DNA of 64,000 nt from Anoplolepis gracilipes (taxonomy: Eukaryota > Arthropoda > Insecta > Hymenoptera > Formicidae): positions 4,124,501 through 4,188,500 of the forward strand of contig NC_132986.1 in NCBI RefSeq assembly GCF_047496725.1. The letters run 5' to 3'. The notes beneath the pieces were generated by a model. The model worked only from the letters and a program-made list of their open reading frames with translations. It searched no databases and was not told the origin of the DNA. How positions within the stretch are numbered: the first letter of the stretch is position 1; every line of letters starts with the position of its first letter. Both the position numbers and the translations under genes were made by a program. Below, piece by piece: positions 8,934-20,866 of the stretch.

Positions 8934-9350
8934 TCACGGACTGTTATCAGGAGGCGAATTGATAGGTGCTTCAGCGGACGACAGGATGCATACTCGCCCG
9001 AAGAAAGCCTGGGAGGAAATGATCCTCGGTTGCGTAATCCCGAAGTCTATCAACGGCGGGGGCACGGGCCACGGACGGTATTCGATAGGCGGTAAGGGCC
9101 TATGTGAGGAAGCGACGACCCCGCTACTGGATGCCGGTGGAGTGACGGCGTCGTGTAGCTGGTCAGGGGTTGATGACTCCGATGTATGGGTTCCCGGTGG
9201 AGGGTAAGTGAAATACCCGACGGATGCTGGGCTCTGACTACCTGGTGGCGACGCAGCTGTTCGGACCGTCAGGTAGGAGCCGCCTTGGTATAGTGACCGG
9301 ATGAGGCGCTTCAATTGGTGAGCACGCCCTGCTCGACGTGACCGACCCAT
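8934..9350 (-). CDS. LTR-encoded ORF, 138 aa, unknown function (copy A)
   Basis: It is sense with gag and lies downstream of the LTR promoter in R-U5. The N-terminus is strongly basic (MGRSRRAGRAHQLKRLIRS). The rest is Pro/Ser-rich and low-charge, with TPPASSSG and PWPVPPPLIDFG motifs and no membrane segment. The same ORF occurs in copy E (15375-15791, 138 aa), copy B (20867-21286, 139 aa by in-frame change) and copy C (26293-26634, cut by a stop), while much of the surrounding LTR carries frame-breaking indels. Just upstream is TTCTTAGCTGCGTCATGG, a possible splice acceptor 7 nt before the ATG. I do not recognise the family. Confidence 0.6.
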   Translation of the reverse strand: MGRSRRAGRAHQLKRLIRSLYQGGSYLTVRTAASPPGSQSPASVGYFTYPPPGTHTSESSTPDQLHDAVTPPASSSGVVASSHRPLPPIEYRPWPVPPPLIDFGITQPRIISSQAFFGRVCILSSAEAPINSPPDNSP

Positions 9351-9599
9351 GACGCAGCTAAGAAGGTAAGCGAAATCATAATCGACGCCATAGTTGAATA
9401 CGCGGAGGGGTATAGACTGGGGTTAGTAATAGTAACGCGATTGATGAAAATGAAAAAAAAAAAACTTACGCGTTAAAGTAAATTGGTAAACGAGTTGACT
9501 TGACCTTATCTGACGGGTTGCGGGGACAGGGTGAGCCTTAATGAGTTTACTTTAATTTAATATTTATTCTATATTTTAGATCAAGAAGAGCGATCGGAG

Positions 9600-9910
9600 G
9601 AATTGTGAGAGACGCCCTGACAGAGGCGCGGTTCGTGGACTGAGAGGAGGCAGATCGCCCTGACAGAGGCGCGCTGCACGCTAGGAGGCGGAATGCCCTG
9701 AAAGAGGCGCTCCTCGGAGAAGAGAGTCGTTCGCCCTGAGAGAGGCGTGCGACCTAGAGAGGGGTAGTCCGGCTCTGAAGGAGGCGCACTACGAAGGATG
9801 AAGGCAGAGCCGCCCTGAATGAGGCGCACTGCTAGAAGGGACGTAGAATCGCCCTGAAAGAGGCACACTACGTAGGAAGGATGTAGGTCGCCCTGGAGGA
9901 GGCGCCCTAC
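9600..9910 (-). repeat. 39-bp minisatellite in R-U5 of LTR A
   Basis: The recurring core (sense) is GCGCCTCTCTCAGGGCG, spaced about 39 bp, about eight units. CGCC and GGCG in each core can pair, so the RNA would carry a row of small hairpins. A sense frame is open across most of it (9868-9581, 95 codons, about 13 residues per unit). Confidence 0.8.
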
Positions 9911-11290
9911 GGTGTAGGTAAGAATGGTTATCGCTCTCTGTCTAATGACATTCCCTATGAAGACGTCCGAGTAAAATATTAATCTCTTCGATTATAAGTT
10001 ACAGATATCTGAGGCTCTGGGTATGTCAAGGCGGACGTCGCGGACCTTGCCACTGGTGAGCGGATAAGGGAAAAGAAAAGAAAAAAAAAGAAAGAAAGAA
10101 AAGAGAAAAAAAAAATATATATAGGGAGAAGCTATAGGGAATACAAGAACGCCCTGGAGGAGGCGCGCGTCGCCGCAGGATGAAAGAGAGAGCCCGAAAT
10201 AGGCTTGAAGGAAGGATGACCTCGTCAGATAAGTAGCACTAATTTGCCCGATAATTTCAATATTAAAATTAGAATAGAAAGCTTGTCTTTATATTTACAG
10301 GTATAGACGCGAGAGGTTAACGGCGAGAAGAATTGACACCGAAAAGATGACCGACGCCCGGAATGGACAGGGGCCGCGAACTGACACAAGTATGTATATT
10401 TCGAGTAATTACACGTAAACAATATGATTAATGATTACACGAATATATCTTAATAATTACGACAACGTACTCACTTCACTAAATTGTTATGTGTTACAGG
10501 AACCACTGGGAAGCACACTGTAACGCGGGTGTACACAAGAATGTGGATCTACAATATTAGTATTACAACATTAGTTAATAGAACTTTCCTTCGACTATGA
10601 TTTCACGCACAGACTGGTTTCGGACGCGTAAACGATATTATAGATAGGCGGCATTAACAATTGCATGGAGAGGAAAAGATAATACGCTTATATTGTTGAT
10701 AGAAGTAATTCACTGCAAACGAAAATTTAGATAAAATATCTTTAAAAGTGATAGATAGAATTCGATATGTATTGTGAGCGCCGTGGAAATCGATAAAGAG
10801 AAAGGAAATATAATAGTAACAGTGGATACAAATAATCAAGAATAGATTTATACGACAGTAAACGTAAGAACTGAAGGCTAATTAATAGTATTCGCGATAT
10901 GCTAGTCTCGAAGTCTCTCTGAATTAATGATTTTGTGTGAATAATACCGTAATGAACTAGAAACCACTGATTCGAAGATATAATATTAATTACACTGCGC
11001 GAAAACTTGCGAGAGCGTATGTATGATTGAATGTTATAAGGATAACCGATTATTAAATCGTATAAATGACTGTCTGTACGTACAATGAATTTACTGGGTA
11101 CTGTATGAATCGAGTATTGACTGCTGATCGAATACTGATTATGCGAAAACTGAATGGTCGGAACGAACCGTACAACAGATTTTACTGTCGGGCGAAAGCC
11201 GAATACTAAATATGATCTGAACTGTCTAATGATCTGAACTGTCTAGGCGAGAACTGAATACTCTGATCTTCTGAGCACACGGTGCTCCCG

Positions 11291-11298
11291 TTTATATA
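11291..11298 (-). promoter_or_regulatory. TATA box of LTR A
   Basis: The sense strand reads TATATAAA within GGGTATATAAACGGGAGC, conserved in copies B and C. Start-site sequence about 29 nt downstream is CTCAGAAG here and matches an initiator better in copy B. It defines the U3/R boundary near 11269. Confidence 0.65.
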
Positions 11299-14200
11299 CC
11301 CGTGGTCGCTGAGGGCTCCCACCTTCTGAATTATAGCGCGCGCAACGTGGTCCGATCCTGGTCATGCTTGTTTGTCACGGGTATCACGCGCCGGGCAATA
11401 GTAAGCGATCACGGTGTTTGTCCGAAATTTTCACGTGATCCGGCGGTTCTTGAATGTTCTAGAAGCTTCGGGACTAGCGTTATAATGTAATATCTATATC
11501 GTTATTTCTAGATATATCGCAATTATTACTAGCGTTACGATAACTTATCTGATTAATTACTTATCGCCGCATTGTATTATAGCGTTGTACTTAAATAATT
11601 GTAGAGATATGAGAGCATTACGCTAATTAACTTATTAATTAACAATTATCTATGATGTCGCATAATGTTATTCGTGGATTACAAGATCTAAATTAGTCTA
11701 CAGACGTTAAACTCGCTATTATATAACTATATGTATGTATGTATATCATTATAACTAGTAGTAAAGGTTTATATATTTATATATATGTAATAATGGTATA
11801 AATGCACATGTAATATGCCGTGATATATTTACAATGGATGGATGAGGAGTGTGTAAGTGTGTATAAATGCATAAATTTAAGACAAGTTTATATTGTGAGA
11901 GGTTGAGTGTGTAATTTAAGTGATACGCTTGGAATATGTATGAATTAGTTATAAGATCCGAAACTATTGCGTTACCATGTATATGATACATTGATTATGT
12001 GTATGTTAATATATGAATATGCCTGTAATAAGTTTATAATAGGTTTATTGAGAGTGCTTTATTTGTGCGTACTAATGGGTCACTATGTATATAAATTATT
12101 TATAGAGTGTGTGTATTTGCGTGTTACTGGGTGGATAATATGTCTATAATAGTCAGATACTGATTAAACATTGTGTAGATGATAAGTTTATAACGCGCGT
12201 ATTTTTGTATCACCGGGTATATTAAGTGACTATTGTTATATAATTTTATGGTGTGTTTGTTAAGGAGCGTGTATCTATGTAATTATTTCTGGGTGTTCAT
12301 TATGCGTTTATACTTGGTTTATGTAGTGTATGATGTGTGTATTATCGTACCACCGTATATATAGGTATGGTCATTTTGTTTATTATGCATATGTATATTG
12401 TAATTATCATTCATCCTCAATAAAATGATAACGAAGTTTTGAGAATATTATCACGTTCAAGTTATTTCAGACACCTTGTATAAGTAAGAGTTAATTAAGT
12501 AATTGTATATATTGAGTGTGACTATTTAACTTTAGTTATCTTCCAGAGCTTTATTCGTTTTAAACTCTTTATGGGATATTTATATTGTTTTCACTATAAT
12601 ATATATATATATATATATATGTATTATGAGTGGTTCATTTTAATTATTATTGGTTTTAATTGATTACTTAAATATTGTCTGAGCCTCGAGGAGTTCTTGT
12701 CAGGTCATTATAATTTGCCTTTAAAACATCTGTGGATTATGATATCTGCAGCGAGTCGCATATATATATATATATATGTATATGTGCATGCACCAAGTTA
12801 TCTCCATGGTTGATATATGAAATAATTATAAATGATAGCTGACCGGATTTTTATTGGCAAACCAAATTGGATTCATGGTAAGGAACTATTATGCAGAAGA
12901 TGGGTTTGATCGAATCTTTTATTATTGTTAAAATTTGGATTTAATGAAATCACTGCGCTGCGGTGGAATATGAGTAAAATTGACAAGTTATTATATTTGG
13001 GTGACAGAATCGTTAGACATGTACGTTATTGTGGTATTAATTCGGCTTTGGGATATAAAACTGCATTTAATAGTGAAGGCATAATTATATATTAGAGGTG
13101 CGGATTAAAATAAATAAATTATTAAAGTTGAAAATATGAGGTGTTCCTGAAGCAAAATGGGTCTATAACAATGTGCGCTTAACTTTTTATGGCGGGGCTG
13201 TAGCCCTATAAGTTGCTACCTTTTTTGGTTCCTTATGAGTCAAGGCGCCAGGAAATAATTAATTAAGGTCACTGGGCGGGTTTTTTATGTGATGTTTAAA
13301 TCGTTAAAAATTGGGTGCTTTTCGATGTTGCGACAACTTTTGATATATTGAGAAAAGTGATTTAGACTGTGCATAGGAAGTTGCAATTGCACATACGAGT
13401 TACTTGGCTTGCTCAGTTTTAATAATTAATGAAAGTTCATATACAGGGTGTCCCGAAAGTACCGATCGGAGTTTATTATATGAAGCTTATGGAATTTAAC
13501 CAAATGAATCGGTCGGTTGTTAAACACTATTTTATACTAATGTTTGGATAATATGACAATGTTAGTTTATATACCGGGTGTCAATTTATTAAGGTGAACA
13601 TGTATCGGGAGTTGTATTTCCGCTCATTCGCAGTTACGATCTCTTTCCTTGAGTGATTTTAGCTTGTTATATAGATTTACTTTATATTTTTGTTATACCG
13701 GGTGGTGGTTAATTCTCGATGCGTGTGTCTATGGTGATGTGTACGTGTATGTTTGTGTTTAGTAAGAGTGATGACGACGAGGTGGAGTGAACATTGGTTT
13801 ATATTATCGCTATTACTTAATTTACGTTATTCTATTGACGCATACTTAATATTATGTTTCCTTTTTATTTTTCAGATACTGCAACTAGAGTGACAAAACT
13901 AAATGGGTAATTATAATAAAATTAAGATGTTCGACCGACTTGGTGGGTCGTTTCTCTTCTCTTTTTCAGGTGCTGAGGAGGCGGACCAGAAGGTGATATA
14001 CCGGGTGGCCGGAAAATAGGTGAGAATTTTCATTGGACAATTAATTAATTATTTTCCTTCATTTTAGGTAGGTGATAGGGGAGAACCAGTGATGGGGATA
14101 AAACAGGAAAAAAGAAGAAAAAGAAAAAAAAAAGGAAAAGGATGTTTTAGCCGGAAACATAATAAAAGGTATTTATCGGCTTAATCTATTTTTGATAATA

Positions 14201-14805
14201 ACTATATATATATATATATATAAAAAAGAAAAGGAAAGTAAAAGAATTTTATAGGTGCTTAACGCTTACTATGTCTACTTAACAGGTGACGTATGGAGTC
14301 AACGGACGGCGACTGGTGTCAAGCGGAGGCGCTGGACGTGACAATACATACTTGTGTCAGTTCGCGGCCCCTGTCCATTCCGGGCGTCGGTCATCTTTTC
14401 GGTGTCAATTCTTCTCGCCGTTAACCTCTTGCGTCCATACCTGTAAATATAAAGACAAGCTTTTTATTCTAATTTTAATATTGAAATTATCGGGCAAATT
14501 AGTGCTACTTATCTGACGAGGTCATCCTTCCTTCAAGCCTACGTCGGGCTCTCTCTTTCATCCTGCGGCGACGCGCACCTCCTTCAGGGCGTTCTTGTAT
14601 TCCTTATAGCTTCTTCCTTTAATTTTTTTTTTTTTTCTTTTCTTTTTCCTTATCCGCTCACCAGTGGCAAGGTCCGCGACGTCCGCCTTGACATATCCAG
14701 AGCCTCAAACATCTGTAACATATAATTGAAGAGATTAATATTTTATTCGGACGTCTTCATAGGGAGTGTCATTAGACAGAGAGCGATAACCATCCTTACC
14801 TACAC

Positions 14806-15140
14806 CGTAGGGCGCCTCCTCCAGGGCGACCTACATCCTTCCTACGTAGTGCGTCTCTTTCAGGGCGACTCTACGTCCCTTCTAGCAGTGCGCCTTTTTC
14901 AGGGCGGCTCTGCCTTCATCCTTCGTAGTGCGCCTCCTTCAGAGCCGGACTACCTCTATCTAGGTCGTACGCCTCTCTCAGGGCGAACGACTCTCACCTC
15001 CGAGGAGCGCCTCTTTCAGGGCATTCCGCCTCCTAGCTTGCAGCGCGCCTCGCTCAGGACGATCTGCCTCCTCTCAGTCCACGAACCGCGCCTCTCTCAG
15101 GGCGTCTCTCACAATTCCTCCGATCGCTCTTCTTGGTCTG
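14806..15140 (+). repeat. 39-bp minisatellite of LTR E
   Basis: About eight units are present, with core GCGCCTCTTTCAGGGCG. A sense frame (14726-15148, 140 codons) runs through the whole array and reads as 13-residue repeats of the type VRLFQGDSTSLLA. Phase shifts between some units, and a stop in copy B, argue against strong coding constraint. Confidence 0.75.
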
Positions 15141-15374
15141 AAATATAAAATAAATATTAAAGTAAACTCATTAAGGCTCACCCTGTGCCCGCAACTCGTC
15201 AGATAAGATCAAGTCAACTCGTTTACCAATTTACTTTAACGCGTATGTTTTTTTTTCTTTTCTTTCTTTTTCCCTTTTCATCACTCGCGTTACTATTGCT
15301 AACCCCATTCTATACCCCTCCGCGTATTCAACTATGGCGTTGATTATAATTTCGCTTACCTTCTTAGCTGCGTC

Positions 15375-15791
15375 ATGGGTCGGTCACGTCGAGCAGGGCG
15401 TGCTCATCAATTGAAGCGCCTCATCCGGTCACAATACCAAGGCGGCTCCTATCTGACGGTCCAAACAGCTGCGTCTCTACCAGATAGTCAGAGCCCAGCA
15501 TCCGTCGGGTACTTCACATACCCTCCACCGGGAAACCATACATCGGAGTCGTCAACTCCTGACCCATTACACGACGCTGTCACTCCACCGGCATCCAGTA
15601 GCGGGGCCGTCGCTTCCTCACATAGGCCCTTACCGCCTATCGAATACCGTCCGTGGCCCGTGCCCCCGCCGTTGATAGACTTCGGGATTACGCAACCGAG
15701 GATTATTTCCTCCCAGCCTTTCTTCGGGCGAGTATGCATCCTGCCGGCCGCTGAAGCACCTATCAATTCGCCTCCCGATACCCGTCCGTGA
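15375..15791 (+). CDS. LTR-encoded ORF, 138 aa (copy E)
   Basis: It is the same protein as at 8934-9350, starting MGRSRRAGRAHQLKRLIRS and ending NSPPDTRP, full length. There are about fifteen scattered substitutions and no indel relative to copy A, although this LTR is an older copy interrupted by two insertions. Function is unknown. Confidence 0.55.
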   Translation: MGRSRRAGRAHQLKRLIRSQYQGGSYLTVQTAASLPDSQSPASVGYFTYPPPGNHTSESSTPDPLHDAVTPPASSSGAVASSHRPLPPIEYRPWPVPPPLIDFGITQPRIISSQPFFGRVCILPAAEAPINSPPDTRP

Positions 15792-15961
15792 TTTAGTTGT
15801 CTAATCGTCTTGTAAAATATAATATAACTGTACATATATGTTTAGTATAAAATAATGATAAATACATAAAAATTAGTATACGTAAACAATCTGTACTCAT
15901 TGTCTACTCACTTTACATCCTCCTCATTATCCATTACGTCCCGACCTCTAGCTTCCGGTGC

Positions 15962-15965
15962 ACCG
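15962..15965 (+). repeat. target-site duplication of solo LTR B, left copy (ACCG)
   Basis: ACCG precedes TGTCACG at 15966 and recurs at 21586-21589 after GTAACA. Removing B with one ACCG rejoins copy E as GCACCGCTACGCTG, exactly as in intact copies. Confidence 0.9.
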
Positions 15966-16298
15966 TGTCACGTCCAGCGCCTCCGCTTGACACCAGTCGC
16001 CGTCCGTTGACTCCATACGTCACCTGTTAAGTAGACATAGTAAGCGTTAAGCACCTATAAAATTCTTTTATTTTCTTTTTCTTTTTATATATATAGTTGT
16101 TATCAAAAATAGATTAAGGCCGATAAATACCTTTTATTATGTTTCCGGCTAGAACATCCTTCTTTTTTCTTTCTTTCTCTTCTTTTTCTTCTCTTTTCTT
16201 GTTTTATCCCCATCACTGGTTCTCCCCTATCACCTACCTAAAAATGAAGGAAAATAATTAATTAATTGTCCAATGAAAATTCTTACCTATTTACCGGC

Positions 16299-16864
16299 CA
16301 CCCGGTATATCACCTTCTGGTCCGCCCCCTCAACACCTGAAAAAGGGAAGAGAAACGACCAAGTCGGTCGAACATCTTAATATTATTATAATTACCCATT
16401 TAATTCTGTCACTCTAGTCGCAGTACCTGAAAAATAAAAAGGAAACATAATATTAAGTACGCGTCGATAGAATAACGTAAATTAAGTAATAGCGATAATA
16501 TAAACCAATGTTCACTCCACCTCGTCGTCATCACTCTTACTAAACACAAACATACACGTACACATCACCATAGACACACGCATCGAGAATTAACCACCAC
16601 CCGGTATAACAAAAATATAAAGTAAATCTATATAACAAGTAAAAATCACGCAAGGAAAGAGATCGTAACCGCGAATAAGCGGAAATACAACTCCCGATAC
16701 ATGTTCACCTTAATAAATTGACACCCGGTATATAAACTAATATCGTCATATTATCCAAACATCAGTATAAAATAGTGTTTAACAACCGACCGATTTATTT
16801 GGTTAAATTCCATAAGCTTCATATAATAAACTCCGATCGGTACTTTCGGGACACCCTGTATATG
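16299..16864 (+). promoter_or_regulatory. four dispersed CACCCGGTATA motifs in U3
   Basis: The motif CACCCGGTATAT occurs at 16299-16310, with close matches at 16598-16610 and 16722-16734 and a variant CACCCTGTATATG at 16852-16864. All are in the same orientation and occur again in copies A, C and D. They could bind a host factor or be remnants of a mobile-element terminus. The reverse form also occurs in the second LTR family at 55643 and 59078. Confidence 0.5.
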
Positions 16865-19002
16865 AACTTTCATTAATTATTAAAACTGAGCAAGCCAAGT
16901 AACTCGTATGTGCAATTGCAACTTCCTATGCACAGTCTAAATCACTTTTCTCAATATATCAAAAGTTGTCGCAACATCGAAAAGCACCCAATTTTTAACG
17001 GTTTAAACATCACATAAAAAACCCGCCCAGTGACCTTAATTAAATATTTCCTGGCGCCTTGGCTCATAAGGAACCAAAAAAGGTAGCAACTTATAGGGCT
17101 ACAGCCCCGCCATAAAAAGTTAAGCGCACATTGTTATAGACCCATTTTACTTCAGGAACACCTCATATTTTCAACTTTAATAATTTATTTATTTTAATCC
17201 GCACCTCCAATATATAATTATGCCTTCACTATTAAATGCAGTTTTATATCCCAAAGCCGAATTAATACCACAATAACGTACATGTCTAACGATTCTGTCA
17301 CCCAAATATAATAACTTGTCAATTTTACTCAAATTCCACCGTAGCGCAGTGATTTCAGTAAATTCAAATTTTAACAATAATAAAAGATTCGATCAAACCC
17401 ATCATCTGCATAATAATTCCTTACCATGAATCCAATTTGGTTTGCCAATAAAAATCCGGTCAGCTATCATTTATAATTATTTCATATATCAACCATGGAG
17501 ATAACTTGGTGCATACACATATACATATATATATATATATATATGCGACTCGCTGCAGAAATCATGATCCACAGATGTTTTAAAGGCAAATTATAATGAC
17601 CTGACAAGAACTCCTCGAGGCTCAGACAATATTTGAGTGATCAAGTAAAACCAATAATAATTAAAATGAACTACACAAGATAAATATATGTATATACATA
17701 TTATAGTGAAAACAATATAAATATCCCATAAAGAGTTTAAAACGAATAAAGCTCTGGAAGATAACTAAAGTTAAATAGTCACACTTAAATATATACAATT
17801 ACTTAATTAACTCTTACTTATACAAGGTGTTTGAAATAACTTGAACGTGATAATATTCTCAAAACTTCGTTATCATTTTATTGAGGATGAATGATAATTA
17901 CAATATACATATGCATAATAAACAAAATGACCATACCTATATATACGGTGGTACGATAATACACACATCATACACTACATAAACCAAGTATAAACGCATA
18001 ATGAACACCCAGAAATAATTACATAGATACACGCTCCTTAACAAACACACCATAAAATTATATAACAATAGTCACTTAATATACCCGGTGATACAAAAAT
18101 ACGCGCGTTATAAACTTATCATCTACACAATGTTTAATCAGTATCTGACTATTATAGACATATTATCCACCCAGTAACACGCAAATACACACACTCTATA
18201 AATAATTTATATACATAGTGACGCATTAGTACGCACAAATAAAGCACTCTCAATAAACCTATTATAAACTTATTACAGGCATATTCATATATTAACATAC
18301 ACATAATCAATGTATCATATACATGGTAACGCAATAGTTTCGGATCTTATAACTAATTCATACATATTCCAAGCGTATCATTTAAATTACACCCTCAACC
18401 TCTCACAATATAAACTTGTCTTAAATTTATGCATTTATACACACTTACACACTCCTCATCCATCCATTGTAAATATATCACGGCATATTACATGTGCATT
18501 TATACCATTATTACATATATATAAATATATAAACCTTTACTACTAGTTATAATGATATACATACATACATATAGTTATATAATAGCGAGTTTAACGTCTG
18601 TAGACTAATTTAGACCTTGTAATCCACGAATAACATTATGCGACATCATAGATAATTGTTAATTAATAAGTTAATTAGCGGAATGCTCTCGTATCTCTAC
18701 GATTATTTAAGTACAACGCTATAATACAATGCGGCGATAAGTAATTAATCAGATAAGTTATCGTAACGCTAGTAATAATTGCGATATATCTAGAAATAAC
18801 GATATAGATATTATATTATAATGCTAGTCCCGAAGCTTCTAGAACATTCAGGAACCGCCGGATCACGTGAAAATTTCAGACAAACACCGTGACCGCTTAC
18901 TATTGCCCGGCTCGTGATACCCGTGACAAACAAGCATGACCAGGATCGGACCACGTTGCGCGCGCTATAATTCAGAAGGTGGGAGCCCTCAGCGACCACG
19001 GG

Positions 19003-19035
19003 TATATAAACGGGAGCACCGTGTGCTCATCATTC
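19003..19035 (+). promoter_or_regulatory. LTR B core promoter: TATA box and initiator
   Basis: TATATAAA spans 19003-19010. TCATTC at 19030-19035 would put the first transcribed A at 19032, 29 nt after the TATA start, the usual arthropod spacing. The following R region repeats TATTCAGTTC and GACAGTTCAGATCAT motifs. Confidence 0.65.
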
Positions 19036-20365
19036 AGAGTATTCAGTTCTCGCCCAGACAGTTCAGATCATTAGACAGTTCAGATCATATTTAGTATTCG
19101 GCTTTCGCCCGACAGTAAAATCTGTTGTACGGTTCGTTCCGACCATTCAGTTTTCGCATAATCAGTATTCGATCAGCAGTCAATACTCGATTCATACAGT
19201 ACTTAGTAAATTCATTGTACGTACAGACAGTCATTTATACGATTTAATAATCGGTTATCCTTATAACATTCAATCATACATACGCTCTCGCAAATTTTCG
19301 CGCAGTGTAATTAACATTATATCTTCTAATCAGTGTTTTCTAGTTCATTACGGTATTATTCACACAAAATCATTAATTGAGAGAGACTTCGAGACTAGCA
19401 TATCGCGAATACTATTAATTAGCAGCCTTCAGTTCTTACGTTTATTGTCGTATAAATTTATTCTTGATTATTTGTATCCACCGTCACTATTATATTTCCT
19501 TTCTCTTTTTCGATTTCCACGGCTTTCACAATACATATCGAATTCTATCTATCATTTTTAAAGACATTTTATCTTAATTTTCATTCGCAGTAAATTATTT
19601 CTATCAACAATATAAGTGTTATATCTTTTCCTCTCCAGGCAATTGTTAATGCCGCTTATCTATAATATCGTTTACGCGTCCGAAACCAGTCCGCGCGGAA
19701 ATTATAGTCAAAGGAAAGTTCTATTAACTAATGTTGTAATACTAATATTGTAGATCCACATTCTCGTGTATACCCGCGTGACAGTGTGTTCTCCAGTGGT
19801 TCCTGTAACACATAACAATTTAGTGAAGTGAGTACGTAGTCGTAATTATTAAGATATATTCGTGTAATCATTAATCATATTGTCTGCGTGTAATTACTCG
19901 AAATATACATACTTGTGTCAGTTCGCGGCCCCTGTCCTTTCCGGGCGTCGGTCATCTTTTCGGTGTCAATTCTTCTCTCCGTTAACCTCTCGCGTCCATA
20001 CCTGTAATTATAAAGACAAGCTTTCTATTCTAATTTTAATATTGAAACTATCGGGCAAATTAGTGCTACTTATCTGACTAGGTCATCCTTCCTTCGAGCC
20101 TACGTCGGGCTCTCTCTCTTTCATCCTGCGGCGACGCGCGCCTCCTCCAGGGCGTTCTTGTATTCCTTATAGCTTCCTCCTTTATTTTTTTTTTCCTTTT
20201 TTTTTTTCTTATCCGTTCACCAGTGGCAAGGTCCGCGACGTCCGCCTTGACATACCCAGAGCCTCAGATATCTGTAACTTATAATCGAAGAGATTAATAT
20301 TTTATTCGGACGTCTTCATAGGGAGTGTCGTTAGACAGAGAGCGATAACCATCCTTACCTACACC

Positions 20366-20600
20366 GTAGGGCGCCTCCCCCAGGGCGACTTACATCCTTC
20401 CTACGTAGTGCGCCTCTTTCAGAGCGATTCTACGTCCCTTCTAGCAGTGCGCCTCTTCCAGGGCGAACGACTCTAACCTCCGAGGAGCGCCTCTCTCAGG
20501 GCATTCCGCCTCCTAGCGTGCAGCGCGCCTCGCTCAGGGCGATCTGCCTCCTCTCAGTCCACGAACCGCGCCTCTGTCAGGGCGTCTCTCACAATTCCTC
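20366..20600 (+). repeat. 39-bp minisatellite of LTR B (two units fewer)
   Basis: The same core is present as in the other copies, but about 78 bp, two units, are missing relative to copy E. The open frame seen in E hits a stop (TAA) in this copy. Confidence 0.75.
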
Positions 20601-20866
20601 CGATCGCTCTTCTTGATCTAAAATATAGAATAAATATTAATATAAAGTAAACTCATTAAGGCTCACCCTGTCCCCGCAACCCGTCAGATAAGGTAAAGTC
20701 AACTCGTTTAGCAATTTACTTTAACGCATATGTTTTTTTTTCTTCACTTTTCTTTTTCTTTTTCCCTTTTCATCACTCGCGTTACTATTGCTAACCCCAG
20801 TCTATACCTCTCCGCGTATTCAATTATGGCGTTGATTATGATTTCACTTACCTTCTTAGCTGCGTC

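Larger units (their letters stand above)
1..14343 (-). mobile_element. gypsy-1: Ty3/gypsy (errantivirus-like) retrotransposon with giant LTR, 3' end outside window
   Basis: The minus strand reads in order: 5' LTR (14343-8663), tandem PBS (8662-8585), leader, gag (8144-6787), PR-RT-RNase H (about 6946-3386), integrase (3385-1913) and env (1797 to the edge). This gag-pol-env order is that of insect errantiviruses and other env-bearing gypsy elements. The rest of env, the polypurine tract and the 3' LTR lie beyond position 1. Gag, integrase and the visible env are open. Pol has one in-frame TGA at 3386-3388 and an Asn in the TDH motif of RNase H, so this copy may not be autonomous. The plus-strand sequence right of the LTR (ATAC, 14344-14347) continues in another LTR copy, so the element appears inserted into LTR copy E. 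Confidence 0.9.
8663..14343 (-). mobile_element. LTR copy A: 5.68-kb 5' LTR of gypsy-1
   Basis: It starts (sense) TGTCACGTCC at 14343 and ends GGACGTAACA at 8663, so TG...CA with a short terminal inverted repeat, followed directly by the PBS. Copies B and C share the same two ends and near the same length (5620 and 5680). Identity as an LTR rests on the PBS junction, on matching copies elsewhere, and on B being flanked by a 4-bp duplication. U3 is about 14343-11270. R-U5 is about 11270-8663 and holds the 39-bp array and the 138-codon ORF. Stretches without ORFs are AT-rich, with (TA)n runs near 12600 and 12760. Confidence 0.88.
14344..15965 (+). mobile_element. LTR copy E, middle part (interrupted by gypsy-1 and by LTR B)
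   Basis: This segment matches copy B from about 19906 to 21462, starting at ATACATACTTGTGTCAG. It ends at 15965 where LTR B is inserted, and resumes at 21590-21683. Its beginning is expected left of the window, beyond gypsy-1. The ATAC at 14344-14347 is the likely target duplication of gypsy-1, since the uninterrupted sequence in copy B reads AAATATACATACTTG. Confidence 0.85.

Noticed and set aside
9600..9910. CRISPR-like array from the regular 39-bp repeats
   Set aside because: Repeats diverge in register with short variable parts, lie in a eukaryotic LTR, and have no cas genes.
11755..11991. 78-codon ORF in U3 of LTR A, with identical protein at 18310-18546 in LTR B
   Set aside because: It lies upstream of the TATA box in AT-rich DNA and is broken in copy C by indels; identity may just reflect recent copies. 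The few differences are synonymous, so it was a close call.
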